Shown: piece by piece, positions 38,541 through 50,562 of the stretch | How the letters are laid out: every line of letters begins with the position of its first letter | How positions within the stretch are numbered: the first letter of the stretch is position 1 | From: Chionoecetes opilio | Lineage: Eukaryota; Arthropoda; Malacostraca; Decapoda; Majidae | Direction of reading: 5' to 3' | Length of the DNA: 64,000 bases | Assembly: GCA_016584305.1 (NCBI GenBank) | Contig: JACEEZ010023511.1 | Coordinates: forward strand, 121,536 to 185,535 | Notes under the pieces: model-generated | Databases searched by the model: none | What the model saw: only the letters and a program-made list of their open reading frames with translations | What the model was told of the DNA's origin: nothing | Translations under genes and position numbers: made by a program

Positions 38541-40527
38541 TTGGATGACCACTAATTTAAAACACAACATTGGAGTAAAAAGAAACATGTATTTAAGGTT
38601 AAAGGCAGGATTGGTGAGCAAAGAACAGTATAACGTGATGGCGAGGACAGTGAAGAAATTAACTCTAGTAGCTAAGAACAATTATGAGATTAAAGTAGCA
38701 GGACAGGCGAAAAATTACCCAAAGGGTTCTATCAAGTATATAAAACCAAGACAAGGGAATTAGTCAGGCCGTTAAGGTCAGGACAGGGTGAGGTCTTAAA
38801 TACGGATGAGGATATGTGTAAAAGTCTAAATGATTATTTCTTAAGCGTTTTTACTGAGGAGGATACACAGACGATACCTGATAGTGAACAGATGTTCAAA
38901 GGAAGCGATGAGGAGAAACTCAAAGATATTGTGATAACTAGGGAAATGGTGGAAGAGGGTATAGATAAAATGAAGAATTTTAAATCGTCAGGACCAGATG
39001 AGGTGTATCCCAGGGTATTAAAGGAATGCAAGGAGGTTGTTAGTGAGTCGTTAGTGCACATTTTTAGGAAATCGGTTGAGATAGGCGATGTGCCATTATT
39101 GTGGAGGAAAGGGTATGTTGTTCCCATATTTAAGAAGGGAGACAAGAGGACTAAAGTCAAATTATCGACCCGTAATTCTAACGTCAGTGGTAGGTAAATT
39201 ATTGGAATCTATTATTGCAAAAAACATTAGAGAGCACTTAGATAAACATAGTTTGATCAATAATTCACAGCATGGATTCACCAAGGGTAGGTCATGTCTC
39301 ACCAATTTATTGAGTTTTATAGGAAAGTTTATGAGACGGCAGATCATGATAAGGATTATGATATAATATATCTGGACTTTAGTAAGGCATTTGACAAAGT
39401 ACCACACGAGAGACTCTTAAATAAGGTTAAGGCTCATGGAATAGATGGGAAGGTTCTTCGTTGGATCAGAGTTTGGCTAAGTAATAGGCAACAAAGGGTT
39501 ACAATTAATGGTTCTAAATCTGAATGGGGACTGGTGACAAGTGGAGTTCCACAAGGGTCTGTTTTGGGTCCATTTCTATTTTTAATTTACATCAACGACT
39601 TGGATAGTGGGATTAGCAGTGATATCAGCAAGTTTGCTGATGATATTAAGGTAGGTAGGATTATTGGATCACAGGCTGATGTAAACATATTGCAGGGAGA
39701 CTTAGATTTAACGAGTGGGCAGTCAGATGGCAGATGGAATTTAATATTGATAAGTGCAGCGTTATGAATGTTGGTGGAAGAAATCCTGGTAATAGATACA
39801 CCATACGCAATGTATCGCTGAAAAGGTCAGAAGGTGAAAAAGATCTTAGAGTAAGGGTGAGCCCAGACCTCCGACCTAGGAAATAATGTATTGAGGCTAG
39901 AAATAGAGCTAATAGAGTGTTAGGATTCAATACCAGAAGTGTTAAAAGTAGAAGTGCGGAAGTTATTCTAAAGCTTTATCTGGCTCTAGTCAGGCCTCAC
40001 CTAGACTATGCGGTTCAGTTTTGGTCTCCATATTACAGGATGGATATAGCCTTGTTAGAAACAGTGCAGAGAAGGATGACCAAAATGATACAAGGGATGC
40101 GTAACTTTAGTTATGAGAAGAGATTGAAGTTATTAAAGTTACACTCACTCGAGAGATGCAGAGTAAGGGGCGATCTGATAGAAGTTTTTAAGTGGATAAA
40201 GGGATTTAATAAAGGAGAGGTAGGAAAAGTTCTTACGGCTTTTAACCAGGGTAGAACAAGAAGTAACGGATTCAAGCTGGAAAAGCGTAGATTTAGAAAG
40301 GAAATAGGGAAAAACTGGTTCACAAATAGGGTGGTGAATGAATGGAATGGACTCAGTAGACAGATAGTTAGTGCGGAGTCATTAGGGAGCTTTAAAGAGG
40401 GGCTGGATAGGTTCATGGATGGGGATGAAAGGTGGATGTAGGTAATGTTAGGTGACAGGAACTACCACGTGTAGGCCTCGCGGCCTCTTGTAGCTTCCTT
40501 ATTTTCTTATGTTCTTATGTTCTTATG
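38541..40527 (+). pseudogene. CR1-like LINE reverse transcriptase, several frameshifts
   Basis: Non-LTR RT on the plus strand: [80 protein letters not shown] and FADDIKV (catalytic pair at about 39.64 kb). The C-terminus has VRPHLDYAVQFWSPYYRMDI and NWFTNRVVNEWNGLSR, ending at 40441. The 3' end is a run of TTCTTATG repeats, as in CR1-type elements. At least four frame changes; no endonuclease. It interrupts the transposon protein between MVQGIV and FDTTASNTG. Confidence 0.88.
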
Positions 40528-41330
40528 TCTTTGACACAACAGCATCCAACACTGGGTTAATGACAGGTGCCTGCACCCTAATAGAGAAGGCCCTTGATAG
40601 AGAGCTTGTCTGGATTGCGTGCCGTCATCACATGTTTGAAGTGATACTTTCAATTGTATTCACCATCAATTTGTGCCCTACTGGTAGCGTCCTGAGATGG
40701 GGCTATTCAAACGCTTCAAGAAAAGCTGGCCTTTAATCAATAAGGCTCGCTTCCAGCCTGACAGTGACGAGATATTCGTTGGTATGCCTGAGAGTTTGCG
40801 ACAAGAGATGACTTTATTTTATGCTGATGCAGTCAAGAGCAAGACCACTCGAGAAGACTATAAAGAACACCTTCAACTGTGTCACATATTCCTTGGGGGT
40901 TCATCAGATAGCCAGCCTAGCTTCCATGTACCCGGTGCAATTCACAATGCACGGTGGATGGCTAAGGCTGAAGATATTCCTGTTTCAAGACCAGACAAAG
41001 CTGACAGCAAAGGAAAAGGTTGCCTTGACACAAATTTGTCTCTTTATCTCACTTGTTTATGCATGCTATTGGCACGAGGTTTCCTTGCCGGAGACAGCCC
41101 CACTCAACGACTGATACTTCCTTGTTTTCCTTCATAAGTACCCTCTACTTATACTGTCAGGGAGGCGACGATCAAGGCGCTCTGTCGCCATTTATGGTAT
41201 TTCTTTGAACACCTCGTGCCCCTCGCCCTCTTTGATGATTGCATTGACGAGCAGACGAAAACGGCCATGGTTGACAACTTGTCACGTCCCACAAATTGAA
41301 CAGTCTTAAAGCGGTTGGACGGGAAAGAGT
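40528..41330 (+). pseudogene. DDE-like protein of the composite transposon, C-terminal part
   Basis: Resumes with FDTTASNTGLMTGACTLIEK (Asp at about 40533) and LVWIACRHHMFEVIL (Glu at about 40638, 34 residues after that Asp). Then MGLFKRFKKSWPLINKARFQ, HIFLGGSSDSQPSFHVPG and AIHNARWMAKA follow. After a frame change come LKIFLFQDQTKLTAKEKVAL and, in further frames, a region around ATIKALCRHLWYF near 41.2 kb. The D...D(34)E spacing and Cys-x-His-His near the Glu suggest an RNase H-fold transposase. This is inference. Confidence 0.6.
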
Positions 41331-41587
41331 TTGACCATCACGATGGTCAAACTCTTTCCTAAATAGTAAATAATATATAATAATGATAAAGGTGTCTTCA
41401 AAACCAAGAAAAAATTAAGTACAAAATATCTATATTTTATGTCAAAATCGAAAAATGTACATATGGTTGGTACCTCTAAATACAGCCAAATATTTATGAT
41501 TTTATGCATGTAAACTCCTTTTGTGATATGGAACAGGATCAGCCTTGTGGAGAATGACAAATTAAATTTTATGTTTTTTGGGCCACC

Positions 41588-41590
<3 letters not shown>

Positions 41591-41673
<83 letters not shown>

Positions 41674-41680
41674 ATATATA
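41591..41680. repeat. (TA)n microsatellite
   Basis: TA tract adjoining the right terminus of the composite transposon. Confidence 0.95.
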
Positions 41681-41779
41681 GAGTGAGTGAGTGGTCACAA
41701 TGAGGGGTAGGTAAAATGTGAGCTATAACATATGTGGGGCACTGAGTGGTAAGTATGAACAAAATACTAATATATATAT

Positions 41780-42457
41780 ATACTAGCCGCAAAGCCGCCC
41801 TCCGGGCTGACTTTTTGGCTAGCTCCTGCGGAGGGCTATTGGTGGGCCTTCGGCCCACCAAACATGGACTCTCCAGATAGCCCCTTCTAACTTTCCTGAA
41901 ATCATGGATGTAGAAATGTATGTATTCCACCCACCCATTCACTCACCCATTACCCATCACCCCCCACCCATTCACTCACCCATTACCCATCACCCCCCAC
42001 CCATTCACTCACCCATTACCCATCACCCCCCACCCATTCACTCACCCATTACCCATCACCACACACCCATTCACTCACCCATTACCCATCACCCCCCACC
42101 TATTCCCTCACCCATCACCCATCACCCCCCACCCATTCACTCACCCATCACCCCACACCCATTACCCATCACCCCACCCATACACTCACCCATTACCCAT
42201 CACCCTACATCAAGGCTTCCTCAATTCTCGCAACCCACTTTTGTTTTCACAATTCTCGCTAATAGGCTGCTAAAAAAAAAAAAAAAGTGATCGGATCATC
42301 TCATAAGTGGGCTTATGACCTTCCCCTGGTCAACCTTATTCCAAAAATGTGCCATATGAGGTGTTTGCGCCACGGGGGGCGGAACCTATACCACACACAC
42401 ACACACACAGACAGACAGACAGACAGACAGAGACAGACACACTTTCGCTTATATTAT

Positions 42458-42462
<5 letters not shown>
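41780..42462 (+). mobile_element. HINE/DINE-1-like element, copy 5 (longest minisatellite)
   Basis: Starts TACTAGCCGCAAAGCCGCCC and ends CTTTCGCTTATATTATTAT in TA-rich DNA. The internal array has one or two more CACCCATTCACTCACCCATT-type units than copy 2. The 3' microsatellite is (CA)n followed by (GACA)n. Confidence 0.82.
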
Positions 42463-42509
<47 letters not shown>

Positions 42510-42927
42510 CTTGCCTGAAAAGCTCTGCTTATTTATCTTTCCTTTGCTACATATATAAAATCGTCTGTTGTTAGGCATAAAATTAAAAAAAGGGACTTAA
42601 TAATTAATATACCAAATAAGCTAGTGGGCAAGGATATATTCTAAACAGGTCATATCTAGAAAATATTGCTTATATTAATTAAAATCGTATAATAGTAGCC
42701 AAATTACAATGGAAATTACGTTCTGGGCCTCAAAGGGTTAAGGCGCACAAAACAGCCACGTGCGGTGAAGCAATGTCTTGTTTGTTTTTGATGCTTAGTC
42801 AGTCTCTGTGAAGAATCAGATTTCATACATTAATGACTCGTCAGTCTTTAAGGTGCATGGGAAGGGAAGGAGGAAGATAATAAACGCTGACGTCACCTCG
42901 CAGGTCTTCCATTCTCCTGGTGTTCCC

Positions 42928-43108
42928 TTACTGTTCCCATGGCGGCTCGGTCCAAGGTGGGTTTGGGTAAATATTCGCATGGTATGTTATTGTGAACTTG
43001 TCTCGCAATATTCCCATGCATTGATTGTCCGTTTCCTTCCGTTATATGGATTTAATGTTTCCTACTATTTGTTGTCATTCTTCTGTACAACTTACGCATT
43101 TCACAGTA
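42928..43108 (+). repeat. Unnamed dispersed repeat, copy 2
   Basis: Homologous to 28610-28779, with the same order of blocks and the same end AACTTACGCATTTCACA. A LINE starts about 25 bp downstream. Confidence 0.65.
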
Positions 43109-43132
43109 CACGTAGACTACGTAGAAAATTAC

Positions 43133-44915
43133 GTTATTCGTAGACTACAAGAAAGCCTTTGATATGGTGTGGCGTGAGGGTTTGTGGTACAAGCTAGTGA
43201 GGGAGAAAGTGAATGGGAAAATACTTAATGTAATCAGAAATATGTATAGTAACATCAGGTCTTGTGTAATGCTAAACCAAGAGATGTCTGATACATTTGT
43301 ATGCAACATGGGAGTAAGGCAAGGGGAAAATTTGTCGCCCCTGCTTTTCGCTTTTTACATTAATGATATTGAAAGTAAATTACTTGAATGTAACTGCAAT
43401 TTTCTAGATTTTGGTCATGATTTGATAAACTCCTATTTGAAACTTTTTGTTCTAATGTATGCAGATGATACAATTATATTATGTGACAGTGAGGAAGGAA
43501 TGAAGCAGGCTCTGATAGCATTGTATACTTACTGTAATGAGTGGAAGTTAAAAATTAATTGTAACAAAACAAAAATAGTGGTGTTCAGTAGGGGAAAAAA
43601 CTCATCTAAGTAATTATAAATTTGAATTTGGTTATGAAAAAGTTGAGGTGGTAGAAGATTACAAGTATCTTGGTGTATTATTTAATTACAATGGCAGGTT
43701 CCGTAAAGGAGAGCTAGATTTGAAAGAACAAGCAACAAGAGCAATGTATTCACTAATAGGTAAATGCAGAAAGTTTGACTTGCCAGTTGATATGCAGTTG
43801 GAATTATTTAATACCATGGTGTTACCAGTACTGACCTATGCAGCTGAGATTTGGGGAGACTATAGGATTAGAGAGCTAGAGATATTACACTTAAAATTCT
43901 TAAAACAGATGTTGTGTGTTCATAAAAACGCTAGCAATGATATGGTATATGGTGAACTTGGAGTGTACCCAATGGAAATTCATATAAAGTGCAGAATGTT
44001 AGGTTACTGGTCTCGGCTAATTTCAGGTAAAAACACTAAATTATGCTATATAATGTATCAATGTTTGTTGCATTTGGATATGTTAGGGTTATACACTTCT
44101 CCATGGGTTGCCTGCATTAAGAATATATGTAATGAGTGTGGTATGTCAGGGATGTGGTTATCACAAAATGTGCCCAACACTACATGGTTTAAGAAAGCAG
44201 TTGAAGTGAGATTAAAGGATCAGTGGATTACTACCTGGCATCATAATTTATCAACAAAATCGTTATGCAGTAACTACAATATATTTAAGCAGATTTATGG
44301 TATGGAGGTGTACCTCGTCAAAACTACCGAAAAGTATTCGCATCCAGGTAACTAGATTCAGAACAAGCAACAATAGACTACCAATAAATGTTGGTAGATA
44401 CACAGTGTGTAACAGAGAAGATCGTCTTTGTAGCAAGTGTATTGCTAAGTTGTAGGAGATGAATTTCATGTCCTATTCGAATGTACTAACGAGGAAATTG
44501 TAAGGCTGCGGGATATGTATATCCAGAAATACTACACAATTAGGCCAACGCATTTTAAGTATGTTGCGTTAATGCAAAGTACCAGTGTGAATGTTTTGAA
44601 GAACTTGTCATTATTCATCAGATCAATTTTGAGCATGTTTAGATAAGCTAACAAGTATATCTGATTATTAGTTATCTTTATTTATATTTTTCTATGTGTC
44701 ACTTAGTTTTGGAAATTGACAATTGGATTTCTCCTAACTTTTAGTTTACGTAGTACTTATCTGTATGTGCATGTATGCACACTTATCTTATTGGTATCGT
44801 TTGAAATGTCCTGCCAAATGTATTATATCTTGTAGGAGCTGTGCTCCATACTTTATTTATAAAGTCTGAGCAATAATAAATTCTATTCTAATTCTATTCT
44901 ATTCTATTCTATTGA
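43133..44915 (+). pseudogene. Non-LTR retrotransposon RT (clade uncertain), 5'-truncated
   Basis: The first frame reads VDYKKAFDMVWREGLWYKLV, NMGVRQGENLSPLLFAFYIN and catalytic VLMYADDTIILCDSEEGMKQ. After a stop at about 43611 the same protein continues (VEDYKYLGVLFNYNGRFRKG, LELFNTMVLPVLTYAAEIWG, KCRMLGYWSRLI) to about 44355, and in another frame a CxxC-like tail. The 3' end is a run of ATTCT repeats (44880-44915). Endonuclease and N-terminal RT blocks are missing. Domain style is I/Nimb or related LINEs, not resolved. Confidence 0.82.
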
Positions 44916-44929
44916 CACACACACACTCC

Positions 44930-45218
44930 GTAGTACTCCGTAGTGTAGTGGTTAGCACGCTCGGTTCACAACCGAGAAGTCCCGGGTTCGATCCCCGGGC
45001 GGAGCGGAAACCTATGGGCTGTTTCCTTAAAACCCCAGCCCCTGTCCACCCAGCAGTGAATGGGTACCGGGTGTCAGTCGGGGGTTTGTGACCTGCTCTC
45101 CGGGGTGCTGGCTTCGGCCAACACAAAGCACTAAGGATAAAAATGTTGATATGGAGACGGGGCCATACGAGCGTTGCTCTGGCCCTGTAAAATACAACTA
45201 GATGAATACAACTAGATG
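44930..45218 (+). mobile_element. tRNA-Val(CAC)-derived SINE, copy 2
   Basis: Head CCGTAGTGTAGTGGTTAGCA, anticodon stem CTCGG/CCGAG with loop TTCACAA (anticodon CAC), B box GGGTTCGATCC. The body ends GGCCCTGTAAAATACAACTA, with two 14-bp ATACAACTAGATGA units, then (CA)n. The best preserved of three copies. Confidence 0.85.
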
Positions 45219-45221
45219 AAT

Positions 45222-45314
<93 letters not shown>

Positions 45315-45345
45315 AACACACAAACACACACACACACACACACAA
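45219..45345. repeat. (CA)n microsatellite (SINE tail)
   Basis: About 125 bp of CA with one TAGAAACACACAAA interruption, continuous with the SINE 3' end. Confidence 0.95.
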
Positions 45346-46168
45346 TGTCCTCAATTATTTTGTATGGTGACAGGAAAGTTAACCGTTCTTTCTCTCTTTT
45401 AATTGCTAACTAGGGCAAACCTTGATAACATTTAGGGAGTCGTAGATTTAGACACAATCACCACCTACAACATTATCAACCATGCAAACAAAGCAACGAA
45501 ATCAAGCCGCCACTATACACCAAAAGAAAGGTTGGTTTTGATCAAATGATTACTTTGACACCATGAATAAGGAAAGCGGTGTGTGAAGGCTCTGTACAAT
45601 GAAATCATACATACAATATAATAGTGTAGTTTAACTGGTCCACACGACTCGCCAAGGCTACTGTATCTGTACTGAGCTGATGTGACGATAAGGCAGACCA
45701 ATCTGATGCCTTGACTCAATCTTGACCTGGCCCTGTATCGTGCTTCGTACTAGATGAGAGAACAAGGTGGTGGAATCTCAAGGCTCAGGCAATGTCACGC
45801 GCAGCTATTATAGATGGCACTATATAGGTATTCCTTTATAACGCCCTATAATGTAATACTGTAATTTTCTCTAACAGCCTATAATAGTGAGCATAGTGGG
45901 TCAAACAAACCTCTTGGGTATATATATATATGCCACATCTTCATTATGCAGGAACATCAATGCAAACAACACTGCATTAAGTCTTCTGAAGGCCGCGCCA
46001 CTTTAAAGAAAATGTTTGAACGTATGTGACAATATTTATTTTACTGTTATATCATACACGAATGCTATTTTTTTCTTTTGTTTGCAATAATCAATTAGAA
46101 ACAATTCAAATACATGGTGATAAAGGATGTTTTGTTAACTGAAACGAGTTCAATGCAATGCTATAGCC

Positions 46169-46220
<52 letters not shown>

Positions 46221-46500
46221 TACATTAAAGACCCGGTAAAACACACTAATTGGGCAACTATAACTGGCGCGATTTATCAAACGTCCATCTATTTGTCTAT
46301 CTATTTCCCTATTCACGTACCGAAATCCAGAACCCCGGCGCCACCACATGTTATGGGGGTGAGGAAACCAACCAACCATGTACTACATATCATAACAGAA
46401 AGGTGTATTTACGTACATTTTAAGTAGCTAGAAAATACGGATCAGATGTAAGTGTGGTGTTGGTCAGCCTTATGGAGCACTACTATGTATGAGGAAGACG
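45346..46500. other. No gene recognised
   Basis: AT-rich unique-looking DNA with one (CA)n tract at 46168-46216. No coding or transposon motif that I can support. Confidence 0.4.
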
Positions 46501-46829
46501 GTCAAGCGGGTATCACACGAGGCGTTTCGTCGGACTGTTTCGTCGAACCAAACCAGCATTTGGTTGGACCTGTTCGTCGAACACTGACAACACATCTAGC
46601 ACACGGTTGGGCCAACCGCTTCACCCAACAATAACAAACAAAGATGAAGCGATGACAGCGAGAGGCGCGGAGAGTTGTTGTTAATGTTTCAACTTTAGGG
46701 GCATATATATACGTAGCTACTGGTGATGAAAAGGGAGGAGGTGATTGTTAGAAGAGAACTGCAGCGACAGATGAAGACGCGTTCATGTGGGCTAAATGAG
46801 TTTTAGTGGACAAGAACTGCGCGCCGGTT

Positions 46830-46930
46830 AGGTTAAGTTTCGGTTAGGTTAATTTAATATTCCCGTTAGGGGGTCGAAGGGGACGGAGCCCCTCCCGTTA
46901 GAAGGTTAGGTTTGGTTAGGTTAGGGTAAT
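46830..46930. repeat. Decayed GGTTA/TTAGG patch
   Basis: GGTTAGGTTAAGTTTCGGTT and later GGTTAGGTTTGGTTAGGTTA: short runs related to the arthropod telomere pentamer. Confidence 0.6.
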
Positions 46931-47035
46931 AATTTCATCCCAGCAGTGCGTGGCAGAGCCCAAAATCAAGTGGCGGGCGGCCGCCGGCCACTGTTACCTG
47001 TGGCCACCGGAACCTGTGGCGGGCGGCCCGCCCAC

Positions 47036-47932
47036 CCGCCCAATTCCAATGATCTGAAACTCGAGAAATGCCAGTGGTCGCTGGCAGTTTTAACTCAAAG
47101 GTTGGTCTACTGTGTTTTGGCTCCGCGACTAATATTTTTCATAAATTAATTTCGCGATAAATATTGATGCACCGCATCTGAATACCAAAAAATATAGTTC
47201 TTCTGTTGTTCTACTAATTATATGGATGACATGCATTACGATGGAACGTTCTATAATAGCAATTTAATGCAAATTACTCGCCTCGAGTAGCAAAGCTTAA
47301 TATATTTTTTACATGTATATTGTGGCATGTAAAATTTGGGCGATGTTCACACTGTTTTCTAAGACAGTACTGCTGCGTCTGGCAAACGCTTGTCAAAATA
47401 CAATAAGCAATGCCTTGGAAAAACGAAGAATAAAGAATGCCGAAATCGGCTTGTTGCTGCGACAATGTAGGTTATAATTGTGGAGGCGACACGCCGCGGC
47501 GGGGAGTGGTGGCGGGGAGATTGAATCAAAACATTGCTACTTCACGCGTCGACTCATTGCACTTCCAGGCTTTCTATCTGATTGATACACAATAATAACA
47601 GGAAAATATGACTGCCTAGGTATAGATAGCTTCTAAACATTCGTTATTGACTATATAATATCATAGAGTAGCATTTACCTCGCCTCCTCAAATATAACCT
47701 ACTTGGTTATTTGGTTATATACAATGTTTTACAGAATCAGGCTTCTATACAATATACATATAGAAGAAAATCGTTCTTAATATTATACTTTTGTGTTTTA
47801 AGTACAGTGGAATAAGCCCATATTTTGTTTTCCAGTAGACCAACTTATTATCAAAAAAGTGAGTTAAAACTGCCAGCGACCCCTGGCATTTTGGGTTCCA
47901 GTTCTCTCGAATTGCCCAATGGCCCAAAACCA
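47036..47932. repeat. Inner inverted repeat
   Basis: GGTCGCTGGCAGTTTTAACTC at about 47077 and its complement at about 47860, plus GGTTGGTCTACTG and its complement, form arms of about 80-100 bp around an interior of about 720 bp. Nested inside the 46.5-48.9 kb element. Confidence 0.7.
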
Positions 47933-48049
47933 CACGCCCAATTGTGTAAGCAATTTCGGTCCTAGTGTGAAATAATACCATATGTAGTCAGTGTCTCAGA
48001 AAAGGACCGCGCAGCCCTCGTCCATTTTACCGGATCTTGATATTACAGG

Positions 48050-48250
48050 TGGCCCCGTAGTGTAGTGGTTAGCACGCTCGGCTCACAACCGAGAAGTCCC
48101 GGGTTCGATCCCCGGGCGGAGCGAAGACAGATGGGTGGTCTTTCTTAAAACCCGAGCCCCTGTCCACCCAGCAGTGAATGGGGTACCGGGTGTTAGCCGG
48201 GGGTTTGTGACCCCCCTCCCGGGGTGGTGGCTTCCCCCAACACTAATTAA
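48050..48250 (+). mobile_element. tRNA-Val(CAC)-derived SINE, copy 3
   Basis: The same head (CCGTAGTGTAGTGGTTAGCA, loop CTCACAA with CAC, GGGTTCGATCC) and body as the 44.9-kb copy, but the 3' tail units and (CA)n are missing, so it is 3'-truncated. Confidence 0.82.
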
Positions 48251-49034
48251 GCCCGAGCGGTAGATCACTATGGGTCTGAGGAATTATCCTCTAAACAAAC
48301 AAACGATCACCACATTCTCTCCAACTCGATCCCTGTCTCAATCATCCGTCCCCTTGTCTCACCAGTCATCACACAGTCCCAGCAGCAATAACATCCATTC
48401 TCTTCCTGTCCTTTCAACCACCTCATTCATTTCACATCCCATTTCAGTGAAAACCACACGCATCATTTCCATTCTCTTCCCGATATACTTCTCAGATCTC
48501 ATATTTTACTAGTAATCATTCTACCGCAAAATATAAATAAACACATCAAATCAGTTTCATATTTCTGAAAATCTATCCCATATATAATATAGACCGATCT
48601 GTATTAATTTTACTGTAACTTATTATATGATGGTGTTCATTTCAATGCTTAATAATTGCTAACACTATTTATAACTTACAGAAAAAGTATAGACTTATTT
48701 TGACCGCGGAGTATGTTCGACGTATGTGCAACATTTTGTATAATTTCACAAAACCATTTCATCGAACATGTTCGGCGAAATGACCCTCGAAGTTCGACCA
48801 AACAGTCCAACCAAATGGCAAGTTCGACGAAACAGTCCGACGAAACGCACCGTGTGATAGCCGCTTCACACTGCATGCCGTGATCCTACCTTGGTGGCGG
48901 TGGTGGTGGTGGTTGTCGGGCACCGGTGACGAGAATGACGCTCATGACTGACGGGAACTCATGACAACGCTTGCCCTGCACCCCCTCCCCCTCCCCGCTC
49001 AATCACGTGCACTCTCTACGGCGGCGGCGGTGAT

Positions 49035-49176
49035 TTATTTAGAGATTGTTGAAGACAGTCAGTCAGAAGAGGGGAGTTGAAACGAAAAGCTTTTGACTCA
49101 AATATGTTTAGGAGACCTGTATGAGTGGATCCCCCCAAACATGTGAGGCGTATTCCATACATGGGCGGATAAGGCC
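49035..49176 (-). pseudogene. Jockey-like LINE fragment (interrupted by a hAT MITE), part 1
   Basis: Minus-strand DNA homologous to about 31270-31425 of the jockey-like LINE (AAAGCTTTTGACTCAA and CATACATGGGCGGATAAGGC). Continues at 49847 after the MITE. Confidence 0.8.
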
Positions 49177-49184
49177 CCTGTACA

Positions 49185-49838
49185 CAGAGCTGGGCAGTAT
49201 TTAAATACGTTTGTATTTAAATACATTTGTATTTAAATACGTATTTAAATACATTTGTATTATAAATACGTATAATAATAGTATAAATACTATTTAGAAA
49301 TGTATTTATAAATACATTGGTTGTCGGTTGTCATGTATTTAAATACAGTATTTAAATACTTTTATGAGTATTTAAATACATTGTATCTAAATACTCATAA
49401 AATAAAAATGTAAATACTTTTTTATCAGTTAATTTGGCCATAAACCCGCCCAACTATCTGGCAACCCTGATGTTACAGTGAACCAGTGTTCCCGCTTTCA
49501 AGGAAATTTCCTTATTTTTAGGAAATTTAGGCCTGAGAAAGAAATTTCTAAGGAAACCTAAAATCCTAAAGAAATCCATTTCTTTCGGACATGTTAAAAT
49601 TTGTGCAATTTAAAATGTATTTAAAATGTATTTACAAATGTATTTAAATGCAATTGATGTATTTAGTATTTAAATACATTCGTAAAATGCATTTAGTATT
49701 TAAATACATTCGTAAAATGTATTTAGTATTTATATACATTCGTAAAATGTATTTAGTATTTAGTATTTAAATACATTTCTCCCATGTATTTAGTATTTAG
49801 TATTCAAATACATTCAATGTATTTAGTGCCCAGCTCTG
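49185..49838. mobile_element. Non-autonomous hAT element with 8-bp target duplication
   Basis: 654 bp, inverted termini CAGAGCTGGGCA...TGCCCAGCTCTG, flanked by CCTGTACA at 49177-49184 and 49839-49846. The 8-bp duplication and CAGAG ends are diagnostic of hAT. Both sides are filled with GTATTTAAATAC-type repeats; the centre (about 49440-49600) contains AAGGAAATTTCC-type sequence. No coding. Inserted in a jockey-like LINE fragment. Confidence 0.93.
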
Positions 49839-49846
49839 CCTGTACA

Positions 49847-49940
49847 GAGCAAGCAACTGGGAGGGAGAAAAAAATGGTCGCAGCCGCCACAGGACACCAA
49901 ACTTGTTTCTTAGAAGCTGACTTAGCAAGAGATGAGATGT
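49847..49940 (-). pseudogene. Jockey-like LINE fragment, part 2
   Basis: Continues the LINE (AGAGCAAGCAACTGGGAGGG, then TTCTTAGAAGCTG) and ends by about 49940; homologous to about 31419-31512. Confidence 0.8.

Positions 49941-50562
<622 letters not shown>

Larger units (their letters stand above)
30634..41590 (+). mobile_element. Composite DNA transposon, TAGGGTGGYCC termini, with nested insertions
   Basis: The left end reads TTTAGGGTGGCCCATAAACA inward from (TA)n; the right end, on the other strand, reads TATGGTGGCCCAAAAAACAT. Both have CTCCACAAGGCTG and, about 70-80 bp further in, TTTAGAGGT. The foldback at 3.0 kb shares these blocks. Coding fragments of the element's own protein lie at about 37.6-38.54 and 40.53-41.33 kb, on the plus strand. 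It was split by a jockey-like LINE (itself split by a Gypsy element) and by a CR1-like LINE. (TA)n on both sides is consistent with a TA target. Confidence 0.7.
46504..48866. mobile_element. TIR element with AAGCGGCTATCACACG ends
   Basis: The left terminus AAGCGGGTATCACACGAGGC and the inverted right terminus AAGCGGCTATCACACGGTGC share at least 45 bp (including CGTTTCGTCGGACTGTTTCG). The 2.36-kb interior has GC-rich DNA, a TTAGG-like patch, an inner inverted repeat and a tRNA-Val SINE. No transposase is seen. The termini resemble those of the palindrome at 13.6 kb (GGCGCGGTCACACG). Confidence 0.75.

Noticed and set aside
44930..45010. Functional tRNA-Val gene
   Set aside because: The tRNA-like head continues into a body shared with two other copies, as in a SINE. 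A true tRNA would not share 200 bp of 3' flank.
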